Part shown: one piece after another, positions 17,831 through 26,560 of the stretch
Numbering within the stretch: the stretch's first letter is position 1
Layout of the letters: the number at the start of each line of letters is the position of its first letter
NCBI GenBank assembly: GCA_900546675.1
Contig: URDQ01000004.1
Coordinates: forward strand, 1-55,700
Direction of reading: 5' to 3'
Length of the DNA: 55,700 nt
Origin: an uncultured Porphyromonas sp.
GTDB lineage: Bacteria > Bacteroidota > Bacteroidia > Bacteroidales > Porphyromonadaceae
Made by a program: the position numbers and the translations under genes
The notes under the pieces: generated by a model
Databases searched by the model: none
Told to the model about the DNA's origin: nothing
What the model saw: only the letters and a program-made list of their open reading frames with translations

Positions 17831-18985
17831 ATGCCTGAGATAAGCCGTGAGCATCTCTGTATCTACGCCTTGACACAGCTCAAGGGCGTATCGCTACAGC
17901 TTGCTCGCCATCTAATAGAGTTTGCCGGATCAGCCACAGCACTATGGGCTGATCCACAAGCTCTGGCAAGGCTCAACGGTCATATCTACACGCATCTCTA
18001 CCCGCTCCTGCGGGATCGGGCTAAGCTCGAGGAAACGCAAGCGCAGCTCCAACGCACTGCCGACCTAGGCATTCGAATGGTCAGCATCTACGATGCCGAC
18101 TACCCTCCCCTACTCCTTCAGTGTGCCGATGCGCCGCTGATACTCTTTTACCTAGGCGACTTAGCACCACTTCATGCGGAGCAGACGCTCAGCGTCGTTG
18201 GCACGCGCAAGCCTTCGCAGCATGGTGTCGAGGATCTGCAGGCGATCATCGGTCATCTGCCCAACGTGACCGACAGCGTGACCATCGTCAGCGGTTTGGC
18301 ACTCGGGCTAGACGCTGTCGCACACAAAGCAGCGCTTCAGGCGGGCTTGCCCACCGCTGCCGTACTGGCGCACGGACTTCATATGATCTATCCGAGCAAT
18401 CACCGCAACCTCGCTCGCAATATCGTAACCCACGGCGGAGCTTTGCTCTCTGAGTACCCAGCCGGTGTCAAGCCACAGCGACATCAGTTCGTCTTACGCA
18501 ATCGTATCGTGGCGGGGCTCACGCAGGCGACCCTCGTCGGTCAGTCTGCCGAGCGTGGCGGTTCGCTCATCACAGCACACCAAGCTTTCGACTACGACCG
18601 CTCCGTCTATGCACTCCCAGGTCGTCCCTCAGATCGTGAAAACGAAGGGTGCAACAACCTTATCTACAACAACATCGCCAAGCTCATCACCTCTGCCGCT
18701 CACCTCTGCGAAGACCTCGAGTGGCACAAGCCTGATCATGAAGCGCGCAGCACCAGTAGCTCTATGTCTCACGAGAGCAAGCTCAACGCTCTGCGTGCTC
18801 GCTTAGAGCCTGAGACACGCCCTCTCCTCGACCTACTCATCGAGAGCGGTGAAGGTCTCTCGATTGACGCTATCTGTGACCAGACGCTTATGGGGGTCGA
18901 CGAGGTAAGCTTCCGGCTCTTCCTCCTCGAGAGCGAAGGTGCCGTGTCGCTCCAGCCCGATGGGCGCTACAAGCTACAGATCTAG
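17831..18985 (+). CDS. dprA: DNA-processing protein DprA
   Basis: A 384-aa protein that binds incoming single-stranded DNA and loads RecA during natural transformation. An N-terminal helical region (~1-85) precedes the Rossmann-like DprA core: SVVGTRKPSQHG, VSGLALGLDAVAHKAAL, HGLHMIYPSNH, the RNRIVAGL segment, RGGSLITAHQA and VYALPGRP. A C-terminal winged-helix-like segment (~325-384) follows. It starts 17 bp after purL and is probably co-transcribed; a strong terminator follows. The ComM-like ATPase, another transformation factor, is at 40.2 kb. Confidence 0.93.
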   Translation: MPEISREHLCIYALTQLKGVSLQLARHLIEFAGSATALWADPQALARLNGHIYTHLYPLLRDRAKLEETQAQLQRTADLGIRMVSIYDADYPPLLLQCADAPLILFYLGDLAPLHAEQTLSVVGTRKPSQHGVEDLQAIIGHLPNVTDSVTIVSGLALGLDAVAHKAALQAGLPTAAVLAHGLHMIYPSNHRNLARNIVTHGGALLSEYPAGVKPQRHQFVLRNRIVAGLTQATLVGQSAERGGSLITAHQAFDYDRSVYALPGRPSDRENEGCNNLIYNNIAKLITSAAHLCEDLEWHKPDHEARSTSSSMSHESKLNALRARLEPETRPLLDLLIESGEGLSIDAICDQTLMGVDEVSFRLFLLESEGAVSLQPDGRYKLQI

Positions 18986-19010
18986 CCACATTCTCATCAT
19001 AATCAACGCA

Positions 19011-19049
19011 GAAGTCTTGGTAAGAGTTCACAGCTCTTGCCAAGACTTC
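19011..19049 (+). terminator. Strong intrinsic terminator after dprA
   Basis: A 16-bp stem (GAAGTCTTGGTAAGAG with CTCTTGCCAAGACTTC, one G-U pair) has a 7-nt loop and is followed by TTCTTTTG. Confidence 0.9.
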
Positions 19050-19105
19050 TTCTTTTGTATCGACTCCTACCCGACAAATGTCTGAGCTACGAAACGGAAA
19101 AACAG

Positions 19106-19271
19106 CTCCCCACGTAGGAAATTGAGAATTCTCACGTGGAGAAAAAACATTCTCCACGTAGGCGAGAAATGAAACTTCGGAGGAATGAAATGAAACTTCG
19201 GAGGAAATGTTTCTCGTCCACGTGGGGAATAAAAAATAGACACGTGGAGATTTGACGTTTTCCACGTGACT
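19106..19271. repeat. 22-bp-phased dyad array, locus 2
   Basis: CACGTG/CACGTA cores have centres at 19113.5, 19135.5, 19157.5, 19221.5, 19243.5 and 19265.5. The middle gap of 64 bp is filled by two copies of a GAAACTTCGGAGGA unit 21 bp apart. The spacing matches the array at 50-205, and the CACGTG dyads are shared with it. Apart from the dprA terminator and the MATE promoter, nothing else is seen in 18986-19421. Confidence 0.85.
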
Positions 19272-19408
19272 ATCTATTCGTTGTCTAGACACAATCATTT
19301 CTAGCCCAAGTTTCACGGCAAAAACGCTACCGCCCGCTACCAGCAATCGTTACACGTTCTCTCCCGAGAAACTTGGACTAAATGCTTATTTAGTATGGCC
19401 TAATTTGC

Positions 19409-19416
19409 TATCTTTG
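19409..19416 (+). promoter_or_regulatory. -7 box directly at the MATE gene start
   Basis: TATCTTTG ends only five bases before the ATG of the MATE gene, so the predicted transcript would have almost no leader. Confidence 0.45.
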
Positions 19417-19421
19417 CAACG

Positions 19422-20834
19422 ATGAATAAGAGAGAGATAGAGGCTCCAGAGCAAGCCGAAGACAATAAGCGGACGCATGACCTGCGTACACAGCCTATCC
19501 CTAAGCTACTGCTGCGGTATGCTATACCAGCTGTGGTGGGTACGGTCGTGCAGGCACTGTACAACATCGTAGATACGATCTTCATCGGTCAGGGTAGTGG
19601 CGAGCTGGGCATCGCTGCGGTATACATTGGCTTCCCCTTGATCATCCTGCTCGTCGGCTTCAGTATGCTGGTGGGTACGGGTGCCTCTGTGGGGGTGTCG
19701 ATAGCGTTAGGTAGGCGGGACTCGGATCGTGCTGATCGCATCTTGAGTAATGCGGTCTATCTGACCTTTGGCTTTTATGTCCTGACGGTCACGCCCTCGA
19801 TCATCTTTCTAGAGGATATCTTACGACTCATCGGGGCGAGCGACAATGTGATCCCGCTAGCGATGGACTACCTCCACATCTACCTACCAGCCATCATACT
19901 GAGCAACCTGACCTACGGGTACAACAATGTGATGCGTGCATCGGGCTATCCGACGAAAGCGATGATCACAATGCTCCTCGGGGCGGTGATCAATGTGGTG
20001 CTGGACTACCTCTTCATCATGCGCTTCGGGTGGGGTATCAAGGGTGCTGCGTGGGCTACGGCGATTGCGATGTTCTGCACGATGGTCTTCGTACAGGTCC
20101 ACTTCTTCCAGCGCAAGAGCGTCGTACGCTTCAAGCGACAGAATATGAAGCCCTCGGGCCCTATCCTCCTATCGATCATCAGTGTCGGTATAGCTCCCTT
20201 TGCGATGCAGGTGGCGGGCAGTGCCGTGAGCTTTGTACTCAACAACAACTTCTCACGCTTTGCCAGCACGATGGCTGAGGCGGATCTATCCATAGCGACC
20301 TACGGCATCATCAACAACTACACGACACTCATCGCACTGACTATCATCGGGGTGGCGCAGGGCATGCAGCCTATCGTAGGGTACAACTACGGAGCGGGGC
20401 ATATCGAGCGCTCGCTGAGCTGCTACAAGCTCGCTGTCGGGGTCAATACGATCATCTCTATTATAGGCTTTGCGGCTGCGATGCTACTACCAGAGCAACT
20501 CTTTATGCTCTTCAATGCGTCGCCTGAGTTGATCGAGATAGGTCAGCGTGCCATACGGATAGTCTTCTCGGTCTTCTTCGTCGTAGGCTTTCAGATTACC
20601 ACCTCGCAGCTCTTCCAGAGTCTCGGGCTGAGCCGTCAAGCTATCTTCATCAGCTTGACACGGCAGATCATCTTCCTCTTACCAGCACTACTGATCCTCC
20701 CCCACTTCTATGGTATTGATGGCGTCTGGTATGCGATACCTCTTGGCGACCTCTTGGCGACGGTCGTCTCGGCTGCGATGATTATCTACTACTTCAGGAA
20801 GTGGAATAGCGAGCAAGCCTCACCTCTAGCGTAA
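19422..20834 (+). CDS. MATE-family multidrug/Na+ antiporter
   Basis: A 470-aa polytopic inner-membrane protein with about 12 helices and MATE features: PIPKLLLRYAIPAVVGTVVQ at the start of helix 1, YNIVDTIFIGQGSGELGIAA, and the half-repeat IGVAQGMQPIVGYNYGAGH. It exports cationic drugs or metabolites with Na+ or H+ exchange; the substrate is unknown. The only upstream ATG is used. An exact 18-bp tandem duplication covers its stop codon, so the second copy carries the same stop in the same frame. Confidence 0.9.
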   Translation: MNKREIEAPEQAEDNKRTHDLRTQPIPKLLLRYAIPAVVGTVVQALYNIVDTIFIGQGSGELGIAAVYIGFPLIILLVGFSMLVGTGASVGVSIALGRRDSDRADRILSNAVYLTFGFYVLTVTPSIIFLEDILRLIGASDNVIPLAMDYLHIYLPAIILSNLTYGYNNVMRASGYPTKAMITMLLGAVINVVLDYLFIMRFGWGIKGAAWATAIAMFCTMVFVQVHFFQRKSVVRFKRQNMKPSGPILLSIISVGIAPFAMQVAGSAVSFVLNNNFSRFASTMAEADLSIATYGIINNYTTLIALTIIGVAQGMQPIVGYNYGAGHIERSLSCYKLAVGVNTIISIIGFAAAMLLPEQLFMLFNASPELIEIGQRAIRIVFSVFFVVGFQITTSQLFQSLGLSRQAIFISLTRQIIFLLPALLILPHFYGIDGVWYAIPLGDLLATVVSAAMIIYYFRKWNSEQASPLA

Positions 20835-20860
20835 CCAATCCTTCTAGCGTAACCAATCCT
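20825..20860 (+). repeat. 18-bp exact tandem duplication
   Basis: Two adjacent identical 18-bp units begin TCTAGCGTAACC; the first contains the MATE stop codon. It fills most of the gap to the next gene. Confidence 0.95.
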
Positions 20861-20865
20861 CTCGT

Positions 20866-22038
20866 ATGCACGTACTCCTCTACACGCTCTTTATACAGCT
20901 CATAGGTATCCTCTACCTCGTATGGCGTGGGGGGCAGGCTGTGCCTAGTGGTTGGTGGCGACGGTCGCTGCGGGGTGTCTTACTGGCCGACCTACTCTTC
21001 GTCCTTGTAGTCGTTTTGCTGCGTCATCAGCTCTCATCGGCATTGCTTACATTTAGCATCGTCTTCGTCTGCTCGTGGGCTTTCGTACTCCTATATATAG
21101 TACCTCTAGTACTGCTCATCAATGGAGGGCGACTACTCTACAGACGTATCTCGGGGCAAACGGTTCGCACACTGCTCGGCGATACGGGATACCAGCAGGC
21201 TAAGTGGGTTCTCTTCTTCGTAATGGTAGCAATCTCGGCACTGATCCTGATGTATGGCTACCAGCAGGCTGCGACACCCCACATAGTGGAGCATAAGGTG
21301 GAGCTGACCAAGCCACTCGGCGCTGACCATGAGCATCTGCGGGTGCTCTTCGTGTCGGACCTTCACTTTAGCGAAACGATCGGACGACCCTTTGCGGAGA
21401 GGTTGCTGGAGCTTTACAAAAAGATCGATCCTGACCTGATGCTCGTGGGGGGAGATATCTTTGACTACTACCCCGACCCCGCATATCTAGACAGCATCCC
21501 TGAGATTATGCAGCAGATCACCCCACCACTGGGTAGCTACTACGTACTGGGCAATCACGAGTACCGATCCGATATGGCGCAGAAGAAGGAGTGGATCAAG
21601 CTCGTTGGGGGCATCCTCCTCGTGGACTCTATCGCAACGCCTGGAGGAGTGGTAACGCTCATCGGACGAGATGATTATACGCAGAGCGAGCGGGCTTCGC
21701 TCTCCGACTTGACCCGCCAGATACCGCAAGAGAGCCAGCAACTACCGCGTATCCTCTTCGAGCATCAGCCCGTACAACTGGACAGTCTCGCAAGTAACGG
21801 CATCGACTTGGCGCTTTACGGACACACCCACGACGGGCAAATCTTCCCCTTCTCCCTACTGGTACGTGCTTACTATCCGATAGCACACGGCTTCACTGAG
21901 CGATACGGCACGCCTGTCTACGTCTCTAGCGGATATGGTGCTGCGGGGCCGGCGATGAGACTCTTTACCAATAGCGAGGTGGTGGTCTTTGATTTGTATG
22001 GTGCGTCTAAGAGTGCACAAAGAGTGACAAAGCCTTGA
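20866..22038 (+). CDS. Membrane metallophosphoesterase (YaeI/YkuE-like)
   Basis: A 390-aa protein. Four hydrophobic segments occupy residues ~1-135, followed by a calcineurin-type phosphoesterase domain with all metal-binding blocks: FVSDLHFSE, GGDIFDY, GNHEYR and GHTHDGQIFP. Relatives include enzymes acting on UDP-diacylglucosamine or membrane phospholipids, but the substrate here is undetermined. It follows the MATE gene closely and its stop overlaps the hemH TTG start (TTGA), suggesting coupling. Confidence 0.85.
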   Translation: MHVLLYTLFIQLIGILYLVWRGGQAVPSGWWRRSLRGVLLADLLFVLVVVLLRHQLSSALLTFSIVFVCSWAFVLLYIVPLVLLINGGRLLYRRISGQTVRTLLGDTGYQQAKWVLFFVMVAISALILMYGYQQAATPHIVEHKVELTKPLGADHEHLRVLFVSDLHFSETIGRPFAERLLELYKKIDPDLMLVGGDIFDYYPDPAYLDSIPEIMQQITPPLGSYYVLGNHEYRSDMAQKKEWIKLVGGILLVDSIATPGGVVTLIGRDDYTQSERASLSDLTRQIPQESQQLPRILFEHQPVQLDSLASNGIDLALYGHTHDGQIFPFSLLVRAYYPIAHGFTERYGTPVYVSSGYGAAGPAMRLFTNSEVVVFDLYGASKSAQRVTKP

Positions 22039-23024
22039 CACAGCAGATTATACTACTAGCCAATGTAGGCTCTCCACGGACGGTCAACGAGGAGGACGTG
22101 CGAAGCTACCTACAGGAGTTTCTCACCGATGGGGACATCATCTCCGTACCCTACCTGATGCGACAACTACTGGTGCGGGGTATCATCGTGCCACGTCGTA
22201 CGCACTATTCGGCAGAGCGCTACCGTCAGCTCTTGGCGCTCTCTGAAGGAGTCATACCTCTGACTGCAGAGATGCAGCGACTCGCAGAGCAAGTTGCTCA
22301 GCTGACGCAGCTCCCGACGCTCTACACACCACGCTACGCGCAGACAAGCCGTGCTCAGTGGGGCGAGCGTATCGCCCAGCTTGTCGGGACGGACGATGTG
22401 GAGGTGCTACTGCTCCCGCTCTTCCCTCAGTACACAAGGAGCAATGCGGGGAGTGCTATCACCTATTTCTCCGATCTACCCAAGCCTACTGGAGGGGAGT
22501 ACAAGACCTCTGTGCTGACTCCGTGGGGTACCGACTCTCGCTATATCCAGCAATTGACCGATCTGATCCAAAAGCATGTAGATACGAGCGACGACAGCTA
22601 CCACTACATCGCCTCCTATCATAGTATCCCCGAAGCGCATCAAAAGTACGACCAGACGCACGGCTGGGACTACCATACTCAGTGTGTCGCTACGCTACAA
22701 GCGGTGACCCATAGACTGGGCGTGCCTGAGGAGCGAGTTCATCTCGCCTTTCACTCCGCTATGGGGCATGGTCGCTGGCTAGAGCCGACACTCGTCAGCG
22801 TACTGCAAAAGCTCGCAGCGCAGGGCGTTCATCGCGCCGTACTCTTTAGCCCTAGCTTTGTCGCAGATTGCTTAGAGACGAAGCTCGATCTAGATCTAGA
22901 GGCTCGTGAGCTATTCCTTGCAGCAGGTGGCGAAGAGCTTATCTACGTCCCTTGTCTCTCCACCCATCCTGATAGTGGTGCGTTCATCGCTAGCTTGGTC
23001 GAGCGAGTACAACGGCTGCGCTAG
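22035..23024 (+). CDS. hemH: Ferrochelatase
   Basis: A 329-aa enzyme inserting Fe2+ into protoporphyrin IX, the last step of haem synthesis. Family features are LLANVGSPRTVNEEDVRSYL, LLPLFPQYTRSNAGSAI, the catalytic-region SYHSIPEAHQ, HLAFHSAMGHGRWLEPT and SPSFVADCLET. The start is TTG at 22035, overlapping the previous stop; no in-frame ATG would keep the conserved N-terminus. No other haem-synthesis gene is in the window. A TonB receptor faces it from the other strand. Confidence 0.93.
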   Translation: MTQQIILLANVGSPRTVNEEDVRSYLQEFLTDGDIISVPYLMRQLLVRGIIVPRRTHYSAERYRQLLALSEGVIPLTAEMQRLAEQVAQLTQLPTLYTPRYAQTSRAQWGERIAQLVGTDDVEVLLLPLFPQYTRSNAGSAITYFSDLPKPTGGEYKTSVLTPWGTDSRYIQQLTDLIQKHVDTSDDSYHYIASYHSIPEAHQKYDQTHGWDYHTQCVATLQAVTHRLGVPEERVHLAFHSAMGHGRWLEPTLVSVLQKLAAQGVHRAVLFSPSFVADCLETKLDLDLEARELFLAAGGEELIYVPCLSTHPDSGAFIASLVERVQRLR

Positions 23025-23046
23025 CCCATCTTTCGCAAATCAAGAA

Positions 23047-23080
23047 GGGTGCAAACTAGACTTCTCTCTAGCTTGCACCC
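23047..23080 (+). terminator. Strong intrinsic terminator after hemH
   Basis: A 14-bp stem (GGGTGCAAACTAGA with TCTAGCTTGCACCC, one mismatch) has a 6-nt loop and is followed by TTTTCTTTT. The MITE is inserted in this T-rich tail. Confidence 0.92.
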
Positions 23081-23084
23081 TTTT

Positions 23085-23267
23085 CTTTTGAGACTATTGC
23101 ATAAAGGCGAATCGCTGTGTTGCTTTCGGGATTCGGCTTCGGTCACATACGGAGGTATGCTCCCTTCAGACCTCACCCTCAGCGCCTTGCGCTTCATCCT
23201 TTCTGCAAAGTCTAGACAATCTTGCAAGCAAGATTGTGAGACTGTTGACTTGCAACAGTCTCCTTTT
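23085..23267. mobile_element. 173-bp MITE with 5-bp target duplication
   Basis: Terminal inverted repeats GAGACTATTGCA (23090-23101) and TGCAACAGTCTC (23251-23262) match at 11 of 12 positions and are flanked by a perfect direct repeat CTTTT (23085-23089 and 23263-23267). The right repeat is identical to the surviving end of the IS5-type remnant at 9127-9138. The interior has two further hairpins, 9-bp arms around 23217-23236 and 10-bp arms at 23238-23262, and no gene. Confidence 0.85.
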
Positions 23268-23297
23268 GTTTGAGACCGCAGTCTCAGTCTGGAAGGG

Positions 23298-25934
23298 TTA
23301 GAACTTCATCGTCATACCCATATAGACTGTGCGTGGCTGCGTGGGACCGTAGATGTAGGCACTATCACGTCCGCCACCTAAGTCGAAGTCATTTTGGAAT
23401 GAGTTGAGCAGGTTGTTGGCTCCTACGAAGAGCTGCAGAGAAGAAGAGGTGAAGATGTCGAAGTCGTAAGAGATACGAGCCCCTAGGTCGAAGAAGGAAG
23501 GCGTCTTCTCGATACGTCCCCACTTAGGCGTAGCCTCACTAGCATCAGTCGCCCCAGCCTCACGCTGACCAGCAGCAACGAGGTCACGATCTATGACAGC
23601 ACTCTCAGCACCGTACTCGATGATGTGAGGAGCTAGCATAGAGCCCGTATAGTTGCACGTAGCAGTTAGGTTGAGCTTGGAGACAGGATTGTAAGTTAGC
23701 GTCAGGTAGCCATAAGTCTTAGGCGTCTTCATGAAGTCGCGACTCGTGAGCTCTGTATTGACAAAGTTGCCCTCAGCATCTCTGAGGAAGCCCTCGGCCG
23801 TCTTCGGGCCATTGTTCTCTAGGGTATTGATGTCGCTAGGAGCCTTCTCATTCTCGCCATTGATGAGCGAACGCTCCACGCCCGTGCTCTCAGCTTTGTC
23901 CCAGAGGCTCTTGGCAATGGTAAAGCCAGCCTGTACGGTGAAGCGCTTGTAGGCAACCTTACCCTCGATGTTTGCTCCGTAGACAGAAGCGTCCGAAGCG
24001 TTGTAGCGCTCGAAGAGACTAAAGCCGTCACGCTCCTCTAGCGGACGCGTGTTGAAGGCACCCTGAAGACGAGTGAAGAAGCCCTCGAGAAGGAGGTTAG
24101 CCTGCATAGCTCCGTGAGAGAAGTACATATCGTTGCTCAGGTTGAAGCTGTGGCTATACTCTGGCTTGAGGCCCTTCTCATTGATCACCTTCTGCGCCTC
24201 ACCCGATACGATACCGACGTGTAGATCCTCGTCGAAAGTCTGAGGCGCACGAAAACCCTGTGCGTACGAAGCACGGAGGTTCATCCAGGTAAATGGATTG
24301 TAGCGTATCGTAGCACGAGGTGTGAAGATAGGCTTGATAGCCCCTTTATCATTCTTGACCATCGAGTGCTCGTCGAGACGACCACCGAAGAGGAGTGTAA
24401 AGGTCTTGTTCGTCCACTCGATCTGAGCGATCTGGCTAAAGTTGTGGATGCGCTGATCTAGATCCTCCGCACGAGGTGTCCCGTCGGGGAGTTTCTGATA
24501 CTTGAGGATAGGCATCTCATCGTTGAGATGATCGTAGAGATACTCAGCGCCGACGAGGATATTGCCTGGCATGAAGAAGAGTCGATCCGTCTTGTAAGAG
24601 TACTGAGCACCACCCATCGCTACATTGCCGTGGGTCAGACCGTAGTTATCTCCGTATGCCTCCTTAGGAGTAGGGTGCTTATCGTCAGCCACATTGTCCT
24701 CATCGATACCGCCATAGTAGCTATTGCGTACGATACGCTGACCAGAGGCGTAGAGCTGTAGATTGTGCTTGTAGTCTGTCGAGTGAGTATCATAGCGTAG
24801 ATTACCGCTCAGGATCGAGTGACCGACACTCTCAGCGACTGCAACCACGTGCTCAGGACGCTCGAAGTGGTCACCACCACGACGCTTCTCCTGGATGGAG
24901 TGGATCTCAGCGGTGATCTTATTGTAGGGATTGAGGCGGAAGAAGAGTTGCGTACCGAGTGCACGGCTCTCTAGCTGTCCTATCTCAGAGAAGCCATCGC
25001 CATTGGCATCCCACCCCGTACGTGTACGATGCTGTCCGAAGATCATCGCACCCATCTCACGGTCTGGACTGAGGATAGTACCATTGAAAGCGATCGTATT
25101 GTCTGGCTCCTTGCCCCCAATGAGTGAGAAGTTTTCGCTCAGTGAGAAGCTATTGGTCGTAGGCTCCTTGGTGATCACGTTGACCACACCAGCGATAGCT
25201 GACGAGCCGTAGAGGGCAGAGCCACCGCCACGTACGACCTCTACACGGTCGATCATATTAGCGGGGAGCTGCTCTAGACCGTAGACACCAGCGAGTGCGG
25301 AGAAGACAGGACGGCTATCGATCAAGATCTGCGAGTAGCGACCATCGAGACCGTTGATACGCACCTGGTTGAAGCCGCAGTTCTGGCAGTCGTTCTCGAC
25401 ACGGATACCCGGCTTGAAGGCAAGACCACCAGCGAGGTTAACCGCATTATTGAGCTGGAAGCTCTTGTTGTCGATCACCGAGACCAGTGTAGGGGCGTAG
25501 CGGCGCAACGTGCGCTGGCGGTTTGCTGTGACGACCACCTCCTCAAGCTGTGTGTCATCAAGGACCGCCTCAAAGTTGACCTCTAGTGTCTCCCCTTTCT
25601 TAAGTGTAACCTCTTTAACCTGCGTCAGGTAGCCATCAGCTAGCATCGTCAGGGTTAGCTTGCCAGGCTTCTGATTGCGAAAGGAGTAGTGTCCCGAAGC
25701 GTCGGTCGTGACCGAGACATTGTACTGCTGGATGATGATGGTAGCACCAGCGATGTGCTTACCAGTCGTAGCATCCACTACGTGACCCGTGATATGTGCA
25801 TCGGCATGAGTAGATACGATAGGCAGTGTGCGCTCAGCTGTGAGAGCTACAGGCGCGGTCACCGCCATAGAGAGCGAGCAGAGAGTCGCAAGGAGTGCGC
25901 TCATCGCCCTGATTGGTAGTTTACTGTACTGCAT
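23298..25934 (-). CDS. TonB-dependent outer-membrane receptor, iron/haem/corrinoid-type
   Basis: An 878-aa protein with a signal peptide (~33 aa), a carboxypeptidase-regulatory-like domain (~48-130), the LEEVVVTANRQR segment near residue 133, a plug domain (~150-255) with NCGFNQVRINGLDGRYSQIL and VRGGGSALYGSSAIAGVVNV, and a barrel ending in aromatic MGMTMKF. The CQNC pair before the plug loop is kept in a Bacteroidota subgroup of siderophore/corrinoid-type receptors. Ligand unknown; haem is only suggested by the facing hemH gene. Promoter box TATCTTTG lies at 25993-26000. Confidence 0.88.
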   Translation of the reverse strand: MQYSKLPIRAMSALLATLCSLSMAVTAPVALTAERTLPIVSTHADAHITGHVVDATTGKHIAGATIIIQQYNVSVTTDASGHYSFRNQKPGKLTLTMLADGYLTQVKEVTLKKGETLEVNFEAVLDDTQLEEVVVTANRQRTLRRYAPTLVSVIDNKSFQLNNAVNLAGGLAFKPGIRVENDCQNCGFNQVRINGLDGRYSQILIDSRPVFSALAGVYGLEQLPANMIDRVEVVRGGGSALYGSSAIAGVVNVITKEPTTNSFSLSENFSLIGGKEPDNTIAFNGTILSPDREMGAMIFGQHRTRTGWDANGDGFSEIGQLESRALGTQLFFRLNPYNKITAEIHSIQEKRRGGDHFERPEHVVAVAESVGHSILSGNLRYDTHSTDYKHNLQLYASGQRIVRNSYYGGIDEDNVADDKHPTPKEAYGDNYGLTHGNVAMGGAQYSYKTDRLFFMPGNILVGAEYLYDHLNDEMPILKYQKLPDGTPRAEDLDQRIHNFSQIAQIEWTNKTFTLLFGGRLDEHSMVKNDKGAIKPIFTPRATIRYNPFTWMNLRASYAQGFRAPQTFDEDLHVGIVSGEAQKVINEKGLKPEYSHSFNLSNDMYFSHGAMQANLLLEGFFTRLQGAFNTRPLEERDGFSLFERYNASDASVYGANIEGKVAYKRFTVQAGFTIAKSLWDKAESTGVERSLINGENEKAPSDINTLENNGPKTAEGFLRDAEGNFVNTELTSRDFMKTPKTYGYLTLTYNPVSKLNLTATCNYTGSMLAPHIIEYGAESAVIDRDLVAAGQREAGATDASEATPKWGRIEKTPSFFDLGARISYDFDIFTSSSLQLFVGANNLLNSFQNDFDLGGGRDSAYIYGPTQPRTVYMGMTMKF

Positions 25935-25992
25935 AGATTATGATTATTTGGATGATATGTTTGCTTGCTAGTTTGTTTCCATTTTGGAGGTA

Positions 25993-26000
25993 CAAAGATA
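25993..26000 (-). promoter_or_regulatory. -7 box of the 878-aa receptor gene
   Basis: TATCTTTG on the minus strand lies 58 bp upstream of the ATG. I see no Fur-like palindrome or cobalamin-riboswitch fold in the short leader. Confidence 0.5.
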
Positions 26001-26227
26001 AGACAACTCTCACTCCCTAACCTCATTTAACCGCAAATTACCCGCTAATGGGTATCACTCACCGCACCCACTACCTACCTACTAGTAGAGATTGTAGCAC
26101 GGCTCCAAAGCAATCCGACACCTCAATGCCGCAAATCTTACGAGTAATGATCTGTAAGAGTCTCAAGTGGTCGTGCGTCGTTGCATAATCGCCGGGACTG
26201 CCGTTCCATTCTGATGGGACGAAAATC

Positions 26228-26355
26228 TCCCACCCAGGGCGGGACGAAAAAATCCCAAGGAAGGGATTTCAAAATCCCCACGGAGGGATGAAAGAATCCC
26301 AAGGGAGGGAGCAAAAGATTCCAAGGAAGGGACGCGAAGATCCCCCCATAGGGAT
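26228..26355. repeat. 22-bp-phased dyad array, locus 3
   Basis: ATCCC/GGGAT dyads have centres at 26259.5, 26281.5, 26303.5, 26325.5 and 26347.5, exactly 22 bp apart, with a less regular unit near 26236. The arm sequence differs from the CACGTG arrays at loci 1 and 2; period and dyad span are the same. Confidence 0.85.
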
Positions 26356-26480
26356 ACAGAGACGTGTTACCCGTTGCTTTCTAAGTTCATATGCAAGTAA
26401 AATGCGAAGTTTTTTCTCGTTTCGGAAACTCAGTCGGCTTCTCTTCGGGTGAACCGCTCGGCGGGGTGAAAGCTTCCACC

Positions 26481-26560
26481 GTAGGGGCGGACCTGTGTGT
26501 CCGCCCGTCCTCACCTGAGCGCAGTCTATTCTGCGGGCGGACACGTAGGTCCGCCCCTAC
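26481..26560. repeat. Long GC-rich inverted repeat
   Basis: 27-base arms at 26481-26507 and 26534-26560 (GTAGGGGCGGACCT...) match at 25 of 27 positions around a 26-base centre. Similar GGGGCGGAC repeats are, from memory, frequent in Bacteroidota intergenic regions. A smaller perfect hairpin of the same flavour (GGACGCACG arms, 3-base loop) is at 26618-26638. Confidence 0.85.

Noticed and set aside
23021..23227. 68-aa minus-strand frame across the hemH terminator and MITE
   Set aside because: The frame crosses the hemH end, a terminator and a mobile repeat; it is explained by the MITE sequence.
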